Assembly: GCA_031316115.1 (NCBI GenBank)
Contig: JALDRC010000005.1
Span: 124,001 to 188,000, forward strand
DNA: 64,000 bases
Origin: Nitrososphaeraceae archaeon
GTDB lineage: Archaea > Thermoproteota > Nitrososphaeria > Nitrososphaerales > Nitrososphaeraceae
Direction of reading: 5' to 3'
Shown here: positions 55,132 through 64,000 of the stretch, piece after piece
Position numbering within the stretch: the first letter of the stretch is position 1
Layout of the letters: every line of letters starts with the position of its first letter
Notes under the pieces: model-generated
Seen by the model: only the letters and a program-made list of their open reading frames with translations
Told to the model about the DNA's origin: nothing
The model's database searches: none
Translations under genes and position numbers: made by a program

Positions 55132-56058
55132 CTATCCATCCATTTTCATAGTATTGTTTTTCATATTCATATTTGTGTTCATATTCATGTTCATGTTCAT
55201 GTTCATCTTAGTCTCTAGATTAAATAATTGTTGTAAAGATGGATGTATGTTCAAATGTACCAATTTCAATAGATCCTTACCTGACCCTTTATTTAACAAA
55301 ATACTATTGAGATTATCCAAATCTTTTTCCAATTTAGATACTAAGCTAGAATTAATTGTATTAGAAGTAGAACTAGAATTAGAAGAATCATTGATTACAA
55401 GATTTTCTAATTTATTTTTATAAAGATCTTTTATCTCTTTAGCTAGCATAAGAGCAGTTTCATAATCAGCAGGATCGGTAATAGTATTGTTATTTGAAAT
55501 TAATTTTTGAAATTTTTCAAAATTATGGCTTGACTTATTTAATGGATTATTCGAATTTATGTATTTTTCAAAATTATCTAAAACAATTAGATTTGACATA
55601 TTAGTTAAATCAATATTCAACCTAATTGCAGAATTATAAGCACGTAATGCCTGATCAATGAGGTCTGCTAAAACTAAAGAATGGATTGTACCGTTTTCGC
55701 TTGCTATTTCTTTATCATATCTGTTAATAAAATCTTGATCATCTACTATCTCGTCATCAACGTAATACACATCATTTACCAACATTGCTGCATTGTCAGA
55801 GTGGTCCATTGCAAGAGTTATATTAGATGGAAAATTTTTCTTTGCAAGTTCTAATTCAATTAATGCTTTTTTTGCTATAGAAAGAAATGTTACAGAATCA
55901 TCAGAGGTAAAGCTATGGCCAAATGCTTGATTCATATCCTTATGGGAATTTATGAAAGCAACAGTCACGAGAGAAAAAATCAAAGATATTCCCAATATTA
56001 TTGATAAAAAAGAATGTACATTACTATTATTATGATATTGAAGCTTTTTCATAATCAA
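55132..56058 (-). CDS. Secreted or anchored protein with Met-rich tail
   Basis: The 308-residue protein has a TM/signal segment (18-38, FLSIILGISLIFSLVTVAF). A helical middle (NITLAMDHSDNAAM, AYNSAIRLNIDLTN) and a Ser/Asn-rich hinge follow. The C-terminal end is made of repeated Met-Asn pairs with Lys, Thr and Asp (residues about 285-308). Such Met clusters bind Cu(I) in other outside proteins. I do not recognise the family. The tail comes from a six-base DNA repeat (55161-55206). Confidence 0.6.
   Translation of the reverse strand: MIMKKLQYHNNSNVHSFLSIILGISLIFSLVTVAFINSHKDMNQAFGHSFTSDDSVTFLSIAKKALIELELAKKNFPSNITLAMDHSDNAAMLVNDVYYVDDEIVDDQDFINRYDKEIASENGTIHSLVLADLIDQALRAYNSAIRLNIDLTNMSNLIVLDNFEKYINSNNPLNKSSHNFEKFQKLISNNNTITDPADYETALMLAKEIKDLYKNKLENLVINDSSNSSSTSNTINSSLVSKLEKDLDNLNSILLNKGSGKDLLKLVHLNIHPSLQQLFNLETKMNMNMNMNMNTNMNMKNNTMKMDG
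55161..55206 (-). repeat. Hexanucleotide microsatellite encoding Met-Asn repeats
   Basis: The plus strand repeats TTCATG/TTCATA units (at least seven). They encode alternating Met and Asn or Thr near the C-terminus of the Met-rich protein. Slippage here would change the number of Met residues. Confidence 0.75.
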
Positions 56059-56189
56059 TTTAAAATAAGAAAGTTTTCTCCAATAAAATTATTTTGAAAG
56101 AAAATCGACAACACTTTAGTAAATTTTCATCTAGGGATCTATTTTATTATATTTTTAGATTTATTTAAGGGAATAGCGTTTAGAAAATC

Positions 56190-56375
56190 ATGCCTGTAAT
56201 TCAAATTACAATGAATAAAGGAAGAAGTGTAGATCAGAAAAGGGAACTAGTAGAAGTCTTGACTAGAGAGACTGCTCGTATATTACAAGCAAAAGAAGCA
56301 AACATGAGAATCCTTATTTATGAAATATCAGACGAAAATTGGGCTAATGGAGGAAAGTTAGGTGTTGATATGTAA
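56190..56375 (+). CDS. 4-oxalocrotonate tautomerase-family enzyme
   Basis: The 61-residue protein begins MPVIQITMNKGRSVDQKREL, with the catalytic Pro right after the start Met (Pro-1 after cleavage). Helix DQKRELVEVLTRETARIL and strand RILIYEIS complete the tautomerase fold. The family tautomerises keto-enol compounds. Size and N-terminus are typical. Stands alone. Confidence 0.88.
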   Translation: MPVIQITMNKGRSVDQKRELVEVLTRETARILQAKEANMRILIYEISDENWANGGKLGVDM

Positions 56376-56559
56376 TATCAAGATAATCAGGTAGTATCTC
56401 CCAATTTCAAATAATCATCATAGCTTTAGAATCAACTTTGTGTTTAAGATAAACAGCATAATTTATTTTAGGAACATTATGTATTTTTGTTCAATCTTAT
56501 TTTTAAATAATAAATTCTTATTGTATGTTTTTTCTTTTGTTTATCTATCCGAGAACTAG

Positions 56560-56775
56560 TTATGGATTTACAATTTCTGCAACTTTTTTAGCTGTAAATT
56601 CTTTCTTTGTCTCTTCAAAAATAATCTTACCTACATATTCTTCAATTCCCAAGTCTTGTGCAATTTTTGACGGCTCATTGTTTAATATTGATTCGACCGT
56701 AAATCCTGCATTATTTAAAGCATCTTTCAATCCATATGGAATTGGTATGAGGTTAATTCTGTTGTCGTTCGTCAT
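56560..56775 (-). CDS. Small helix-hairpin-helix-like protein
   Basis: The 71-residue protein has two helix-hairpin-helix-like stretches: IPYGLKDALNNAGFTVESIL, then EPSKIAQDLGIEEYVGKIIF with Gly turns. This resembles the N-terminal domain of RadA/Rad51. It may bind DNA. No partner nearby. ATG at 56775. Confidence 0.65.
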   Translation of the reverse strand: MTNDNRINLIPIPYGLKDALNNAGFTVESILNNEPSKIAQDLGIEEYVGKIIFEETKKEFTAKKVAEIVNP

Positions 56776-57493
56776 TATTTTCTTTATTAGTATTATAGAA
56801 CTAAAATCTATCCTATATAATTCATTTAAACTATATAGATTAGTTTAGATGTGTAGATTAGCATCGTTGTAAGATCATATCTAGATAATCTGGTGACTTC
56901 ATGATAACTAATTTGGTCAACCTATTTTATATCATAATATTTAGGTATATACAAATCATGGGAATTAAAAATACTAGAGACAGCTTAAATAATTAACTCT
57001 TATATTTATTTACATAACTGTAAAGGCTATTCTGTACTAAGCATTCTTAATTATCCATTTGAATAATTTAGTAACTAAAAAAAATAATCTTGACAATAAA
57101 AAGAGTAGTCTTATCCGAAGTTTGAATCAGGAATGATTATATTTTAAAAAATCAAATCTTTTTCAGACATTTCAACTCATTTTTTGTTATTTTTAAGATC
57201 AAAAAACAACACTGATCCGAAATATATCAATTACAAATTTTTTTTAAAAAAAAGATTCGCCAAAAAATCAGAATAACGTAGGTTAAAAAATGTGGTTATA
57301 AAGAAAAGCAATCAATAATTCAACATTTAAAAGTGAATCTGATATTGGAACAGCATTATCTGATTGCAGATCTAACTACAACAACGGTCATCACAATATA
57401 ACTAGAAATAGTACATAAATTAACTCATGTGTATGTTTCCATAACTGTTAATAACGCATCCACAACACTTATCTATTTTATTTATAAAATCTT
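56776..57493. other. Intergenic, nothing recognised
   Basis: About 720 bases of AT-rich DNA with poly-A/T tracts (57235-57255). It holds the promoter regions of the HhH-like and cyclophilin-like genes. No conserved ORF, tRNA or repeat was recognised. Confidence 0.4.
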
Positions 57494-57916
57494 ATGATCA
57501 ACTTGAGTTATGAACTTGATCTAATATTTGAAGAGTTTGACGATAAGATAAAAATTATACTGTTAGATGATAATTCTACTACTGAAATAATAAGAAGAAT
57601 TATTCAAAAATTACCATTAACTACACATATCAACAAATGGGGAGAGGAACTTTATACTGATGATATAAAAATAGGATCAGATTATGAGAAATCAGATCTA
57701 AAACAAGAGGTAGCTAAATTTGATGTTGCATTTTGGCCTGAAGGAGGTGCCATCTGCTTATTTTTTGGCCCAACTCCGATCAGCAAAGGAGGAAAAATTT
57801 TACCATATTCTCCGGTACAAGTCATAGGAAAGATAAAAACATCATCATCAAATGAAACCTATGCAAATGTTCTAAAATACGAAAACAGAACAAGAATAAC
57901 TATTAGAAAAACGTAA
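57494..57916 (+). CDS. Cyclophilin-like fold protein (TM1367 family)
   Basis: The 140-residue protein has the signature FDVAFWPEGGAICLFFGPTP and then YSPVQVIGKI. This is the hallmark of the small cyclophilin-like family found in archaea and bacteria. It has a beta-barrel fold; an isomerase role is not established. An N-terminal extension is small. ATG at 57494. HAD gene follows 106 bases later on the same strand. Confidence 0.85.
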   Translation: MINLSYELDLIFEEFDDKIKIILLDDNSTTEIIRRIIQKLPLTTHINKWGEELYTDDIKIGSDYEKSDLKQEVAKFDVAFWPEGGAICLFFGPTPISKGGKILPYSPVQVIGKIKTSSSNETYANVLKYENRTRITIRKT

Positions 57917-58022
57917 AATAAAAATCAAATATTTACTACATTACAACATGCTACCAATACTTGCATGAACTTGGCAAGTAATGATAAAATACAGTTGAAC
58001 AGATTTTAGTATTTCATATCAT

Positions 58023-58682
58023 TTGAAAGGAATAATCTTTGACATGGATGGAGTATTAGTAGACTCTATGCCATCACATGTAATGGCATGGCAATTATCA
58101 GTTAAAGAATTTACAAATATTAATGTTGAAAGAAAATTTGTTTATAGAAATGAAGGAAGAAGAAGTAGGGAATTAGTAAAAGAGATTCTGGCTAATTATA
58201 ATGGGCATAGTGCAGATACTCTATTAACTGAGAAAATTGTAAAAAGAAAGTCTGAGATTTTTAAGAAAAATGGTAGTTTCAAAGTATTCCCAGGAGTTAT
58301 TGAAATAATCTCAAATCTAGAGTGTAAAAAAGCTGTTGTAAGTGGCTCTACAAAAGATGATGTACTTAATATTATCAGGCAAAGTTTTGGAAATAACTTT
58401 TTCGATGCTATAGTGACAGGAGATGATATTACTGATGGTAAACCTAACCCGTTGCCGTTTAGGAAAGCCTTACAGGAGCTAAATTTAAAGGCTAGTCAAG
58501 TAATTGTAGTAGAAAATGCTCCTTTGGGAGTACAGGCATCTAAGAATGCGGGGATAGAATGTATAGTGACATTAAATAATACTCCATTATCCTATGAAGA
58601 TTTTAAACTAGTAATTCCAAAAGAAAAGATATTTGAAGATATGAAATCAGCTAATAGATTCTTGTTGAACTGGTGCAACTAA
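58023..58682 (+). CDS. HAD-superfamily phosphatase, beta-phosphoglucomutase-like
   Basis: The 219-residue HAD hydrolase has Asp7 and Asp9 in FDMDGVLVDS, a cap domain (15-85), a Ser/Thr in VSGSTKDD (106-113), Lys140 in GKPNP and ENAPLGVQ (164-171) as motif IV. It acts on a sugar phosphate or related phosphate ester. Start TTG at 58023. The sequence is complete. Confidence 0.88.
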   Translation: MKGIIFDMDGVLVDSMPSHVMAWQLSVKEFTNINVERKFVYRNEGRRSRELVKEILANYNGHSADTLLTEKIVKRKSEIFKKNGSFKVFPGVIEIISNLECKKAVVSGSTKDDVLNIIRQSFGNNFFDAIVTGDDITDGKPNPLPFRKALQELNLKASQVIVVENAPLGVQASKNAGIECIVTLNNTPLSYEDFKLVIPKEKIFEDMKSANRFLLNWCN

Positions 58683-58859
58683 TTATTAATTTAAATAATT
58701 AATCAATTAGTCTATGAATTGTTTAATTATTCAATTAATTTTAATACAAGTTCAAGTTAAAAAAATAAAAAGCAATCAATCAATCGATTTTCAACATTTC
58801 ATAATAAATAATTTTATCTTTTATAATATATCTATCTGAAGTAAAGATGAAATCATAGA

Positions 58860-60011
58860 TTATCCTATATTTTCTTCAAGAGATACATTTTTTTCTCTAT
58901 TTTGATATATTTTTAGATCAAACCAATGCTCTATTCGTGAGAATGTTAAAGAACCTACAAACCCCATCAGAGCGCCTGCAAGTAACGTGAGAATTGATAA
59001 TGGAACAATCGTATTCAGAAAAGTAGGAAGAACCTCATTAATGGAAACTAGGTCTGTCCCTAACAAATTTCCCAAAGTCCATGTAAGCATAGGATAATTT
59101 AAAAAATAGAATATCGAACCTACCAGTGTTCCGGCTATCATTTTTTTGTAGCGTAAAGTATATGTTTTTAAAATATGAGAATTGAGAATAATATCAGCTA
59201 AAAGAAATACACCTACATTAGTAACAATATACCATGGCAATATCTGACCTAACAAATCCTTAGCTGGAATTATTCCAGTAAATATATTGATTCCAATCAA
59301 CAATGAAGCAATAACAAACCCACTTCCAAATCTATTGTTCAATGTCTTTGACGCACTCAGAAATATTATGGAATTAATTAATGGAAGAACAATACATGCA
59401 ATTATTGTAGCACTATAAGAATCTAAGTTAAAGTTAAAAAAATCTGACTCAGAAAACGGCAGTGCAAACATGAAAGTGTACCATATTGATGTATACCATA
59501 ATGATGAAAGCGATGGAATGAGAAAGAATTGAATTAACCGTTGTTTTTGTTTGTGTTCTATATATCTCTGTAATCTATATAAACCCATGAATACGGCTAC
59601 AGAATTTATTAGCATTCCAGTTACTAATGTAATATGTGATGGACTTAAGAGTCCATCAAACCCAAAGGCATTATGCCATAAAAAATCAGAAGGACCAGCA
59701 ATAACTGTCATTAAAGCTCCTATAAACAAAAGTTTGAATGCACCGGGAAGAGAAGTATTATTTTTTATTTCTGGTTTCTTTATTAACATTAAACCTACTA
59801 CAGCTGAAATGACTAAGAGGCTAATTCCCAGGTATAATAAAGTATGTGACGGGGTAAAAAATGATTCTGGCTCTCTTAAAACATGAGATGTAACATCCCA
59901 GCTACCTCCCCAGATCTGAATAATTGTACCTACAGATGAAATAATTAAAATGAAAAGTGAAATATCAAGTAAAGAGAATTTAGAAAAGACTAATTGCCTA
60001 GTGGCATTCAT
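58860..60011 (-). CDS. Polytopic membrane protein with conserved His/Trp/Pro helices
   Basis: The 383-residue protein has about ten TM segments. Unusual polar membrane residues occur in the first half: GGSWDVTSHVLREPESFF, followed by TPSHTLLYLG, and later SDFLWHNAFGFD with SPSHITLVTG. The repeated S-H and P-S-H motifs suggest a metal, heme or proton pathway. I know similar proteins only as uncharacterised thaumarchaeal membrane proteins. It is divergent from the HtrA gene. Confidence 0.75.
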   Translation of the reverse strand: MNATRQLVFSKFSLLDISLFILIISSVGTIIQIWGGSWDVTSHVLREPESFFTPSHTLLYLGISLLVISAVVGLMLIKKPEIKNNTSLPGAFKLLFIGALMTVIAGPSDFLWHNAFGFDGLLSPSHITLVTGMLINSVAVFMGLYRLQRYIEHKQKQRLIQFFLIPSLSSLWYTSIWYTFMFALPFSESDFFNFNLDSYSATIIACIVLPLINSIIFLSASKTLNNRFGSGFVIASLLIGINIFTGIIPAKDLLGQILPWYIVTNVGVFLLADIILNSHILKTYTLRYKKMIAGTLVGSIFYFLNYPMLTWTLGNLLGTDLVSINEVLPTFLNTIVPLSILTLLAGALMGFVGSLTFSRIEHWFDLKIYQNREKNVSLEENIG

Positions 60012-60242
60012 AATAGATATATGTTATTTAAAAGAATTAATAAAATTAACTAAAGAAAATAGATGTCTAGTTGTTATTATTTAATAAATTGAACAAGAGT
60101 TAATAACAGAATAGGCCAGTAGATCTGCTCCATAAATGATTATACAACTTGTTTTCACACACATACTCCTGATATAATAGTAAGAAATTAAATCCTAAAA
60201 GAAACATATAGAAACAACCACACTATAATACTTTATTTACAA

Positions 60243-61370
60243 ATGCTAAAAAACATTTTCAATACTAGTATAATTTTGTTTGTAACGCTGATACTCATTA
60301 CCACAATAACTTTAAGTGTAAAAGCAGAAGAGACAAACAGTACAGAAAAGAAAGAGTTATCACTTGAGGATTTATTTGATTTTGCAGAAAATTCAGTAGT
60401 TCAAGTAACAAAAACAATGCCCCCTCTAACTCCCTCTGGACCAAACAGTGAAAATAGTACTTCTTTAGGATCTGGATTTATCTACAGCAAAGATGGATAT
60501 ATTGTAACAAACAATCATGTAGTTGAAGGTGCAACAACAGTAGATATTACTCTTATTAATGGAGATAGATATACTGCAAATGTAACTGGAACAGATGTCT
60601 TCAGTGATTTGGCTGTAATAAAAATTAATGAAAATATTACTGATTTACCAATTGTTCTTACTCTTGCAAATTCATCAGATCTAGAAGTAGGTGACCAGGT
60701 AGTTGCAATAGGAAATCCATTCGGATTGGAAGGATCAATGACAACTGGCATAGTAAGCCAAATAGGTCGATTATTATCTATCGATGATAAAGGTTTTTCC
60801 ATACCAAATGCAATTCAGACTGATGCTTCGATCAATCCAGGTAATTCTGGAGGACCATTATTGGATATGACAGGTCAGGTGATAGGTGTCAATACTGCAG
60901 GTATTTTCCCTGGTGGTATTGGATTAGCTGTTCCTTCTAATACTATCGCACAAATAGTTCCAGTACTTATTGAAAAGGGAAATTATACACATCCATGGCT
61001 TGGAATAACTGGAACTACCTTGACTGCAGAATTGGCAAAAAGAGAACATATTAACAGAACTCAAAATGGTGTATTAATTGATACTATTGTTAAAGATAGT
61101 CCTGCAGATTTGGGTGGGTTAAATGGCAGTATAGTTAATCAATATGGAGAAAAACAAGGTGGTGACCTCATTACAGCAGTAGACAAAACTCCGGTAATCA
61201 AAATTGAAGACTTGATCTCTTATTTAGAGACAAATAAAGTTGTCAATGAAAATGCTACAATATCTATATTAAGAGACGGAAAGTTTTTGGAAAAAGAAGT
61301 TATGTTGGAAAGTAGACCATCATACACTCCTACCACAAATCAAACAAAAGATTATGGTTATTTTCCATAA
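60243..61370 (+). CDS. HtrA/DegP-type serine protease with PDZ domain
   Basis: The 375-residue protein has a signal peptide (5-28). The trypsin-like domain has a catalytic triad His92 (TNNHVVEG), Asp122 (SDLAVIKI) and Ser202 (NPGNSGGPLL). A C-terminal PDZ domain (about 250-350, HPWLGITG..GGDLITAVD) follows. It works outside the cytoplasmic membrane in protein quality control. ATG at 60243. The regulator of the family is not evident here. Confidence 0.92.
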   Translation: MLKNIFNTSIILFVTLILITTITLSVKAEETNSTEKKELSLEDLFDFAENSVVQVTKTMPPLTPSGPNSENSTSLGSGFIYSKDGYIVTNNHVVEGATTVDITLINGDRYTANVTGTDVFSDLAVIKINENITDLPIVLTLANSSDLEVGDQVVAIGNPFGLEGSMTTGIVSQIGRLLSIDDKGFSIPNAIQTDASINPGNSGGPLLDMTGQVIGVNTAGIFPGGIGLAVPSNTIAQIVPVLIEKGNYTHPWLGITGTTLTAELAKREHINRTQNGVLIDTIVKDSPADLGGLNGSIVNQYGEKQGGDLITAVDKTPVIKIEDLISYLETNKVVNENATISILRDGKFLEKEVMLESRPSYTPTTNQTKDYGYFP

Positions 61371-61959
61371 TCATATTTGTTGATTATTTACAATTTTTTT
61401 CATATAGTTACTTTTCCTTTTCTATAATTATCAACTCTAGATTGAAACAATATTATTTCTCTGCCAAAAGTAGAGTATATCTATCATATCGATATATACA
61501 ATATTTCTTCAGATAAGGATCAAAAACTCAATTAATATATTTTGAATGATTATATACCATTACCAATTTTTGAATTGGTGATTTTAATAAATATTGATTA
61601 GATTATTGTTGTTTATAATTAAAAATTATAGAAGATACTAGCATATAAAATAGATAAAAATATTTGAATATGTTAAAAATTAGATTATTGTTTAAATATA
61701 AACCATATTTTGTTGTTTAACATATTATGAAATAGATATATAGAATTTTTAAATATATTTATCCAGTTTTTTATTTTTACTTGTAGTATAGATATTTTAG
61801 GACTTGTATGATATGCAGTTTGGTCAAATTCCTAATTATATGTAGTTATTATTAATACATTTGAATGGAATATTATTTTTGATTTCATAGGATAATTATT
61901 ATGTATCTTACTAGATTATTTTATCAACAAGGGTGGTATGAAATGGAGATGCAATTTTC
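61371..61959. other. Intergenic, nothing recognised
   Basis: About 590 bases, AT-rich, between the HtrA gene and the DtxR/MntR gene. It holds the regulator promoter. No operator-like palindrome was picked out with confidence. Confidence 0.4.
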
Positions 61960-62493
61960 TTGAATTTATTTGATGGTGAAGATGTATCTAGTAATAGTGG
62001 TGTTATCGATAGTATGGGTGATGATGAAATAATACGCGAAAGTACTCGATTAAAATCCATACGAAATGCAAATACTTCCAATAAAGATACCAAAGATAGA
62101 ACAACAAGAATGGAAGATTATCTTGAAGTAATTTATGAACTAGTACAAAGCAAAGGTTATGCTACAACAGTAGATATTTCTCAATATCTGAATGTAAGTT
62201 CTCCGAGTGTCACTAAAATGGTTCAAAGGCTTGATGAAGCAGGTATGCTTATTTATGAAAAATATAGGGGAATAAGGTTAACTGAACGTGGCATCTCTAT
62301 TGCGGTTGGTATCAGAACCAGACATGGAACATTAGCTGAATTTTTTAGGTTGATTGGAGTAGATGAAAAAACTGCAAATGAAGATGCTGAAGGTCTTGAA
62401 CATCATTTACATCCAGAGAGTATAAAAAAACTAGAGAAATTAGTAAAAATTATGAAAAACAATCCAGATATATTAGATATTGATCATCCCTAG
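61960..62493 (+). CDS. DtxR/MntR-family metal-dependent repressor
   Basis: This is a 177-residue protein. The core runs from MEDYLEVIYELVQ (Met51) through the winged helix (YATTVDISQYLNVSSPSVTK, LIYEKYRGIRLTERG) to the metal/dimerisation domain (RTRHGTLAEFF, DAEGLEHHLHPES). The family senses Mn or Fe and represses uptake genes. A 50-residue polar extension precedes the normal start, from TTG at 61960. ATG at 62110 (Met51) gives a family-standard protein of 127 residues. No target gene is adjacent. Confidence 0.88.
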   Translation: MNLFDGEDVSSNSGVIDSMGDDEIIRESTRLKSIRNANTSNKDTKDRTTRMEDYLEVIYELVQSKGYATTVDISQYLNVSSPSVTKMVQRLDEAGMLIYEKYRGIRLTERGISIAVGIRTRHGTLAEFFRLIGVDEKTANEDAEGLEHHLHPESIKKLEKLVKIMKNNPDILDIDHP

Positions 62494-62657
62494 AGTTAAA
62501 CAATATTATGGCTATATGATATCATATTCATTTAAGATCTAACAACATAGTAATTTAAATTTGAACAATAAAGAAATATTTTTGTTTTATATTACGATCT
62601 TTGATATTCAATTGATCTATACCTAAATATCCATAAATAGTAAATAGAAAAAATATA

Positions 62658-63383
62658 TTATTTTTGCTCTTGGTTTTTCTTTTGAATTATATCATGAAAA
62701 TTCATGTAAACCAATTTACATAAGTTGAATAAATTCTCAATTTGGGATTGATTTTCAGGCATGAGAGAGCTAGGTACTATTTTCAAGTCCTTCAATTCGT
62801 TTGAATACTGCCTTATCCAATTATTTATCATATTAATATCTACTTCGATGTGAAACTGTATTCCTATTGTATTTTTAATTCGAAATGCTTGAATATAATC
62901 AGAGGATTTAGCTAAAATAGTTGAATTTATTGGTAGATCAAAAGTATCTCCATGCCATTGGAATATTGTTATCCTTTGTGAAGATACACCATGAAATATT
63001 TCTTTTTTACCATCATCAGTAATTTCTACCTCATACCAGCCGATCTCCTTTATTCTACCCGGGTAAACTCTTCCTCCTAAAGCTTGTGCAATTAATTGTG
63101 AACCCAAACAAATTCCTAGTGTAGGAATATCAAGTGCTAAAGCTTTTTTTATTAAATTTTGCTCCTCTTTTAAATAATCATATTTGTCATAAACAGACAT
63201 TGGACCACCCAAAATTACTATTCCAGCATAATCAAAAATATTTTGAAGAGCTTTTTTTGTATTATTTGAATCATAAATGCATATGGAATATCCATCGGAT
63301 TCAAAAAAATCCCTGAACGTTCCCAAATGTTCACAATTGATATTTTGAATTACCAAAATGTTCTTATCCGAAGATCTTGCCAA
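62658..63383 (-). CDS. Class I glutamine amidotransferase domain protein
   Basis: The 241-residue protein has catalytic Cys92 in GICLGSQLIA, with His178 and Glu180 in IGIQFHIEVD. WHGDTF (143-148) is typical of the GuaA-type class I family. There is no synthase domain, so it may be a stand-alone amidotransferase of unknown substrate or a peptidase-like homologue. Alone in orientation. Confidence 0.85.
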   Translation of the reverse strand: MARSSDKNILVIQNINCEHLGTFRDFFESDGYSICIYDSNNTKKALQNIFDYAGIVILGGPMSVYDKYDYLKEEQNLIKKALALDIPTLGICLGSQLIAQALGGRVYPGRIKEIGWYEVEITDDGKKEIFHGVSSQRITIFQWHGDTFDLPINSTILAKSSDYIQAFRIKNTIGIQFHIEVDINMINNWIRQYSNELKDLKIVPSSLMPENQSQIENLFNLCKLVYMNFHDIIQKKNQEQK

Positions 63384-64000
63384 TACTAATTAAGAATAAA
63401 AATTGATTAAATATAATCTATCAATATGAATTTGTCTATTTTCATCATCATTAATAGTTGAAATAAATAAATAAATTATAAATATTGAAAATTTATTTCA
63501 ATGTCTTTGAAATATCTTAGCTGTTATATGAATTGTCAACTGAATAATTTAACCTATAAAAAACAAATCAACCAACGAAAATAAATTAAAAATATTTATC
63601 AATAAAGTATTTGTAAAAAAAGTTTAGGATATAACCTAAAAGATTACATAGAATATTTTAGATTACTAATAACTGCAAAAAGAATAATTTTGCAAACATT
63701 GCTTAATCTCCGCTAATATCAGCTAGCATACATATGCTCCAGTAAATGCAGTACTTTTATCAATATCATCTATTTGTATTATAATATGTTTGATTTTAGT
63801 TGCGTTTATTGAATAGTAGAATTTTTGTCTATTCTTTTTGTTAGATTTATAATTTATCCTCAGTATTTGTAATTTGACCATTGATACTATTAGCTGTTTG
63901 TTGTACATGGATTGTTACTAATACTAAAGAATGAATTGTAGAGATCAGAAATATAATTTTTGAATTTATTGCTTTCTTGATGAGAATATTTTAGAGTTTA
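63384..64000. other. Right-end intergenic region, one doubtful ORF
   Basis: About 617 bases to the window edge. A 61-codon minus-strand ORF at 63723-63908 (basic, ending FTGAYVC) has no recognisable domain, and I could not support it. Nothing else is seen. Confidence 0.35.

Noticed and set aside
63723-63908. 61-codon minus-strand ORF at the right end
   Set aside because: Basic low-complexity translation with no family signature.
1-64000. tRNA, rRNA or CRISPR arrays
   Set aside because: I looked for T-loop words and regularly spaced repeats with unique spacers and saw none; a covariance-model scan would be decisive.

Overview
The window is an AT-rich stretch of archaeal chromosome. The gene content points to an ammonia-oxidising thaumarchaeon (Nitrososphaeria), most like the soil Nitrosocosmicus/Nitrososphaera group. 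The grounds are Cdc48, a PIN-ATPase-KH protein, multicopper oxidases fused to plastocyanin-like domains, the thaumarchaeal ribbon-helix-helix family, many GTG/TTG starts, and many small secreted or zinc-ribbon proteins. The genus is an inference. I saw no rRNA, tRNA or CRISPR array.

Layout. 0-9 kb is mostly core: a partial radical SAM protein (Tes-like), Cdc48, an aldo/keto reductase, a PIN-ATPase-KH protein and prephenate dehydratase. 9-18 kb is metal and copper biology: an orphan ZnuA-like binding protein, a secreted W-rich protein, and a tandem pair of multicopper oxidase-like proteins whose copper-ligand halves look complementary. 18-24 kb is accessory: an intact insertion sequence with target duplication, a Toprim-like/ribbon-helix-helix divergent pair, an SDR, a CDGSH protein and a decayed transposase. 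24-33 kb is a protease-rich block: a membrane caspase with TPR repeats on both sides of the membrane, a cyclase fused to a receiver domain, a protealysin-like M4 protease with an adjacent emfourin-like inhibitor, and M43 and M28 peptidases. 33-36 kb is a transposon nest in which two direct IS6-like copies flank a phosphoribosyltransferase.

36-46 kb holds two more members of the W-rich family, membrane and transport proteins, and a sirtuin/macro-domain/HIT group that fits NAD-derived ADP-ribose chemistry. 46-52 kb holds ParA and ParB, a response regulator and a histidine kinase whose N-terminal Cys domain also occurs as two stand-alone ORFs. A perfect 18-bp palindrome lies 80 bp beyond parB and recurs once, at 27.1 kb. 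52-64 kb has transporters, a second (decayed) copy of the 18-kb insertion sequence, a Met-rich secreted protein, small enzymes, an HtrA-type protease, a DtxR/MntR-type regulator and a class I glutamine amidotransferase.

Transposon debris is a major theme. Besides the recognisable copies, at least four stretches usually read as empty DNA or orphan ORFs (12.6-13.2, 22.9-23.4, 46.1-46.4 and 52.2-52.3 kb) translate as rotted IS6-like transposases. All assignments are from reading translated motifs by eye; no database search was run.
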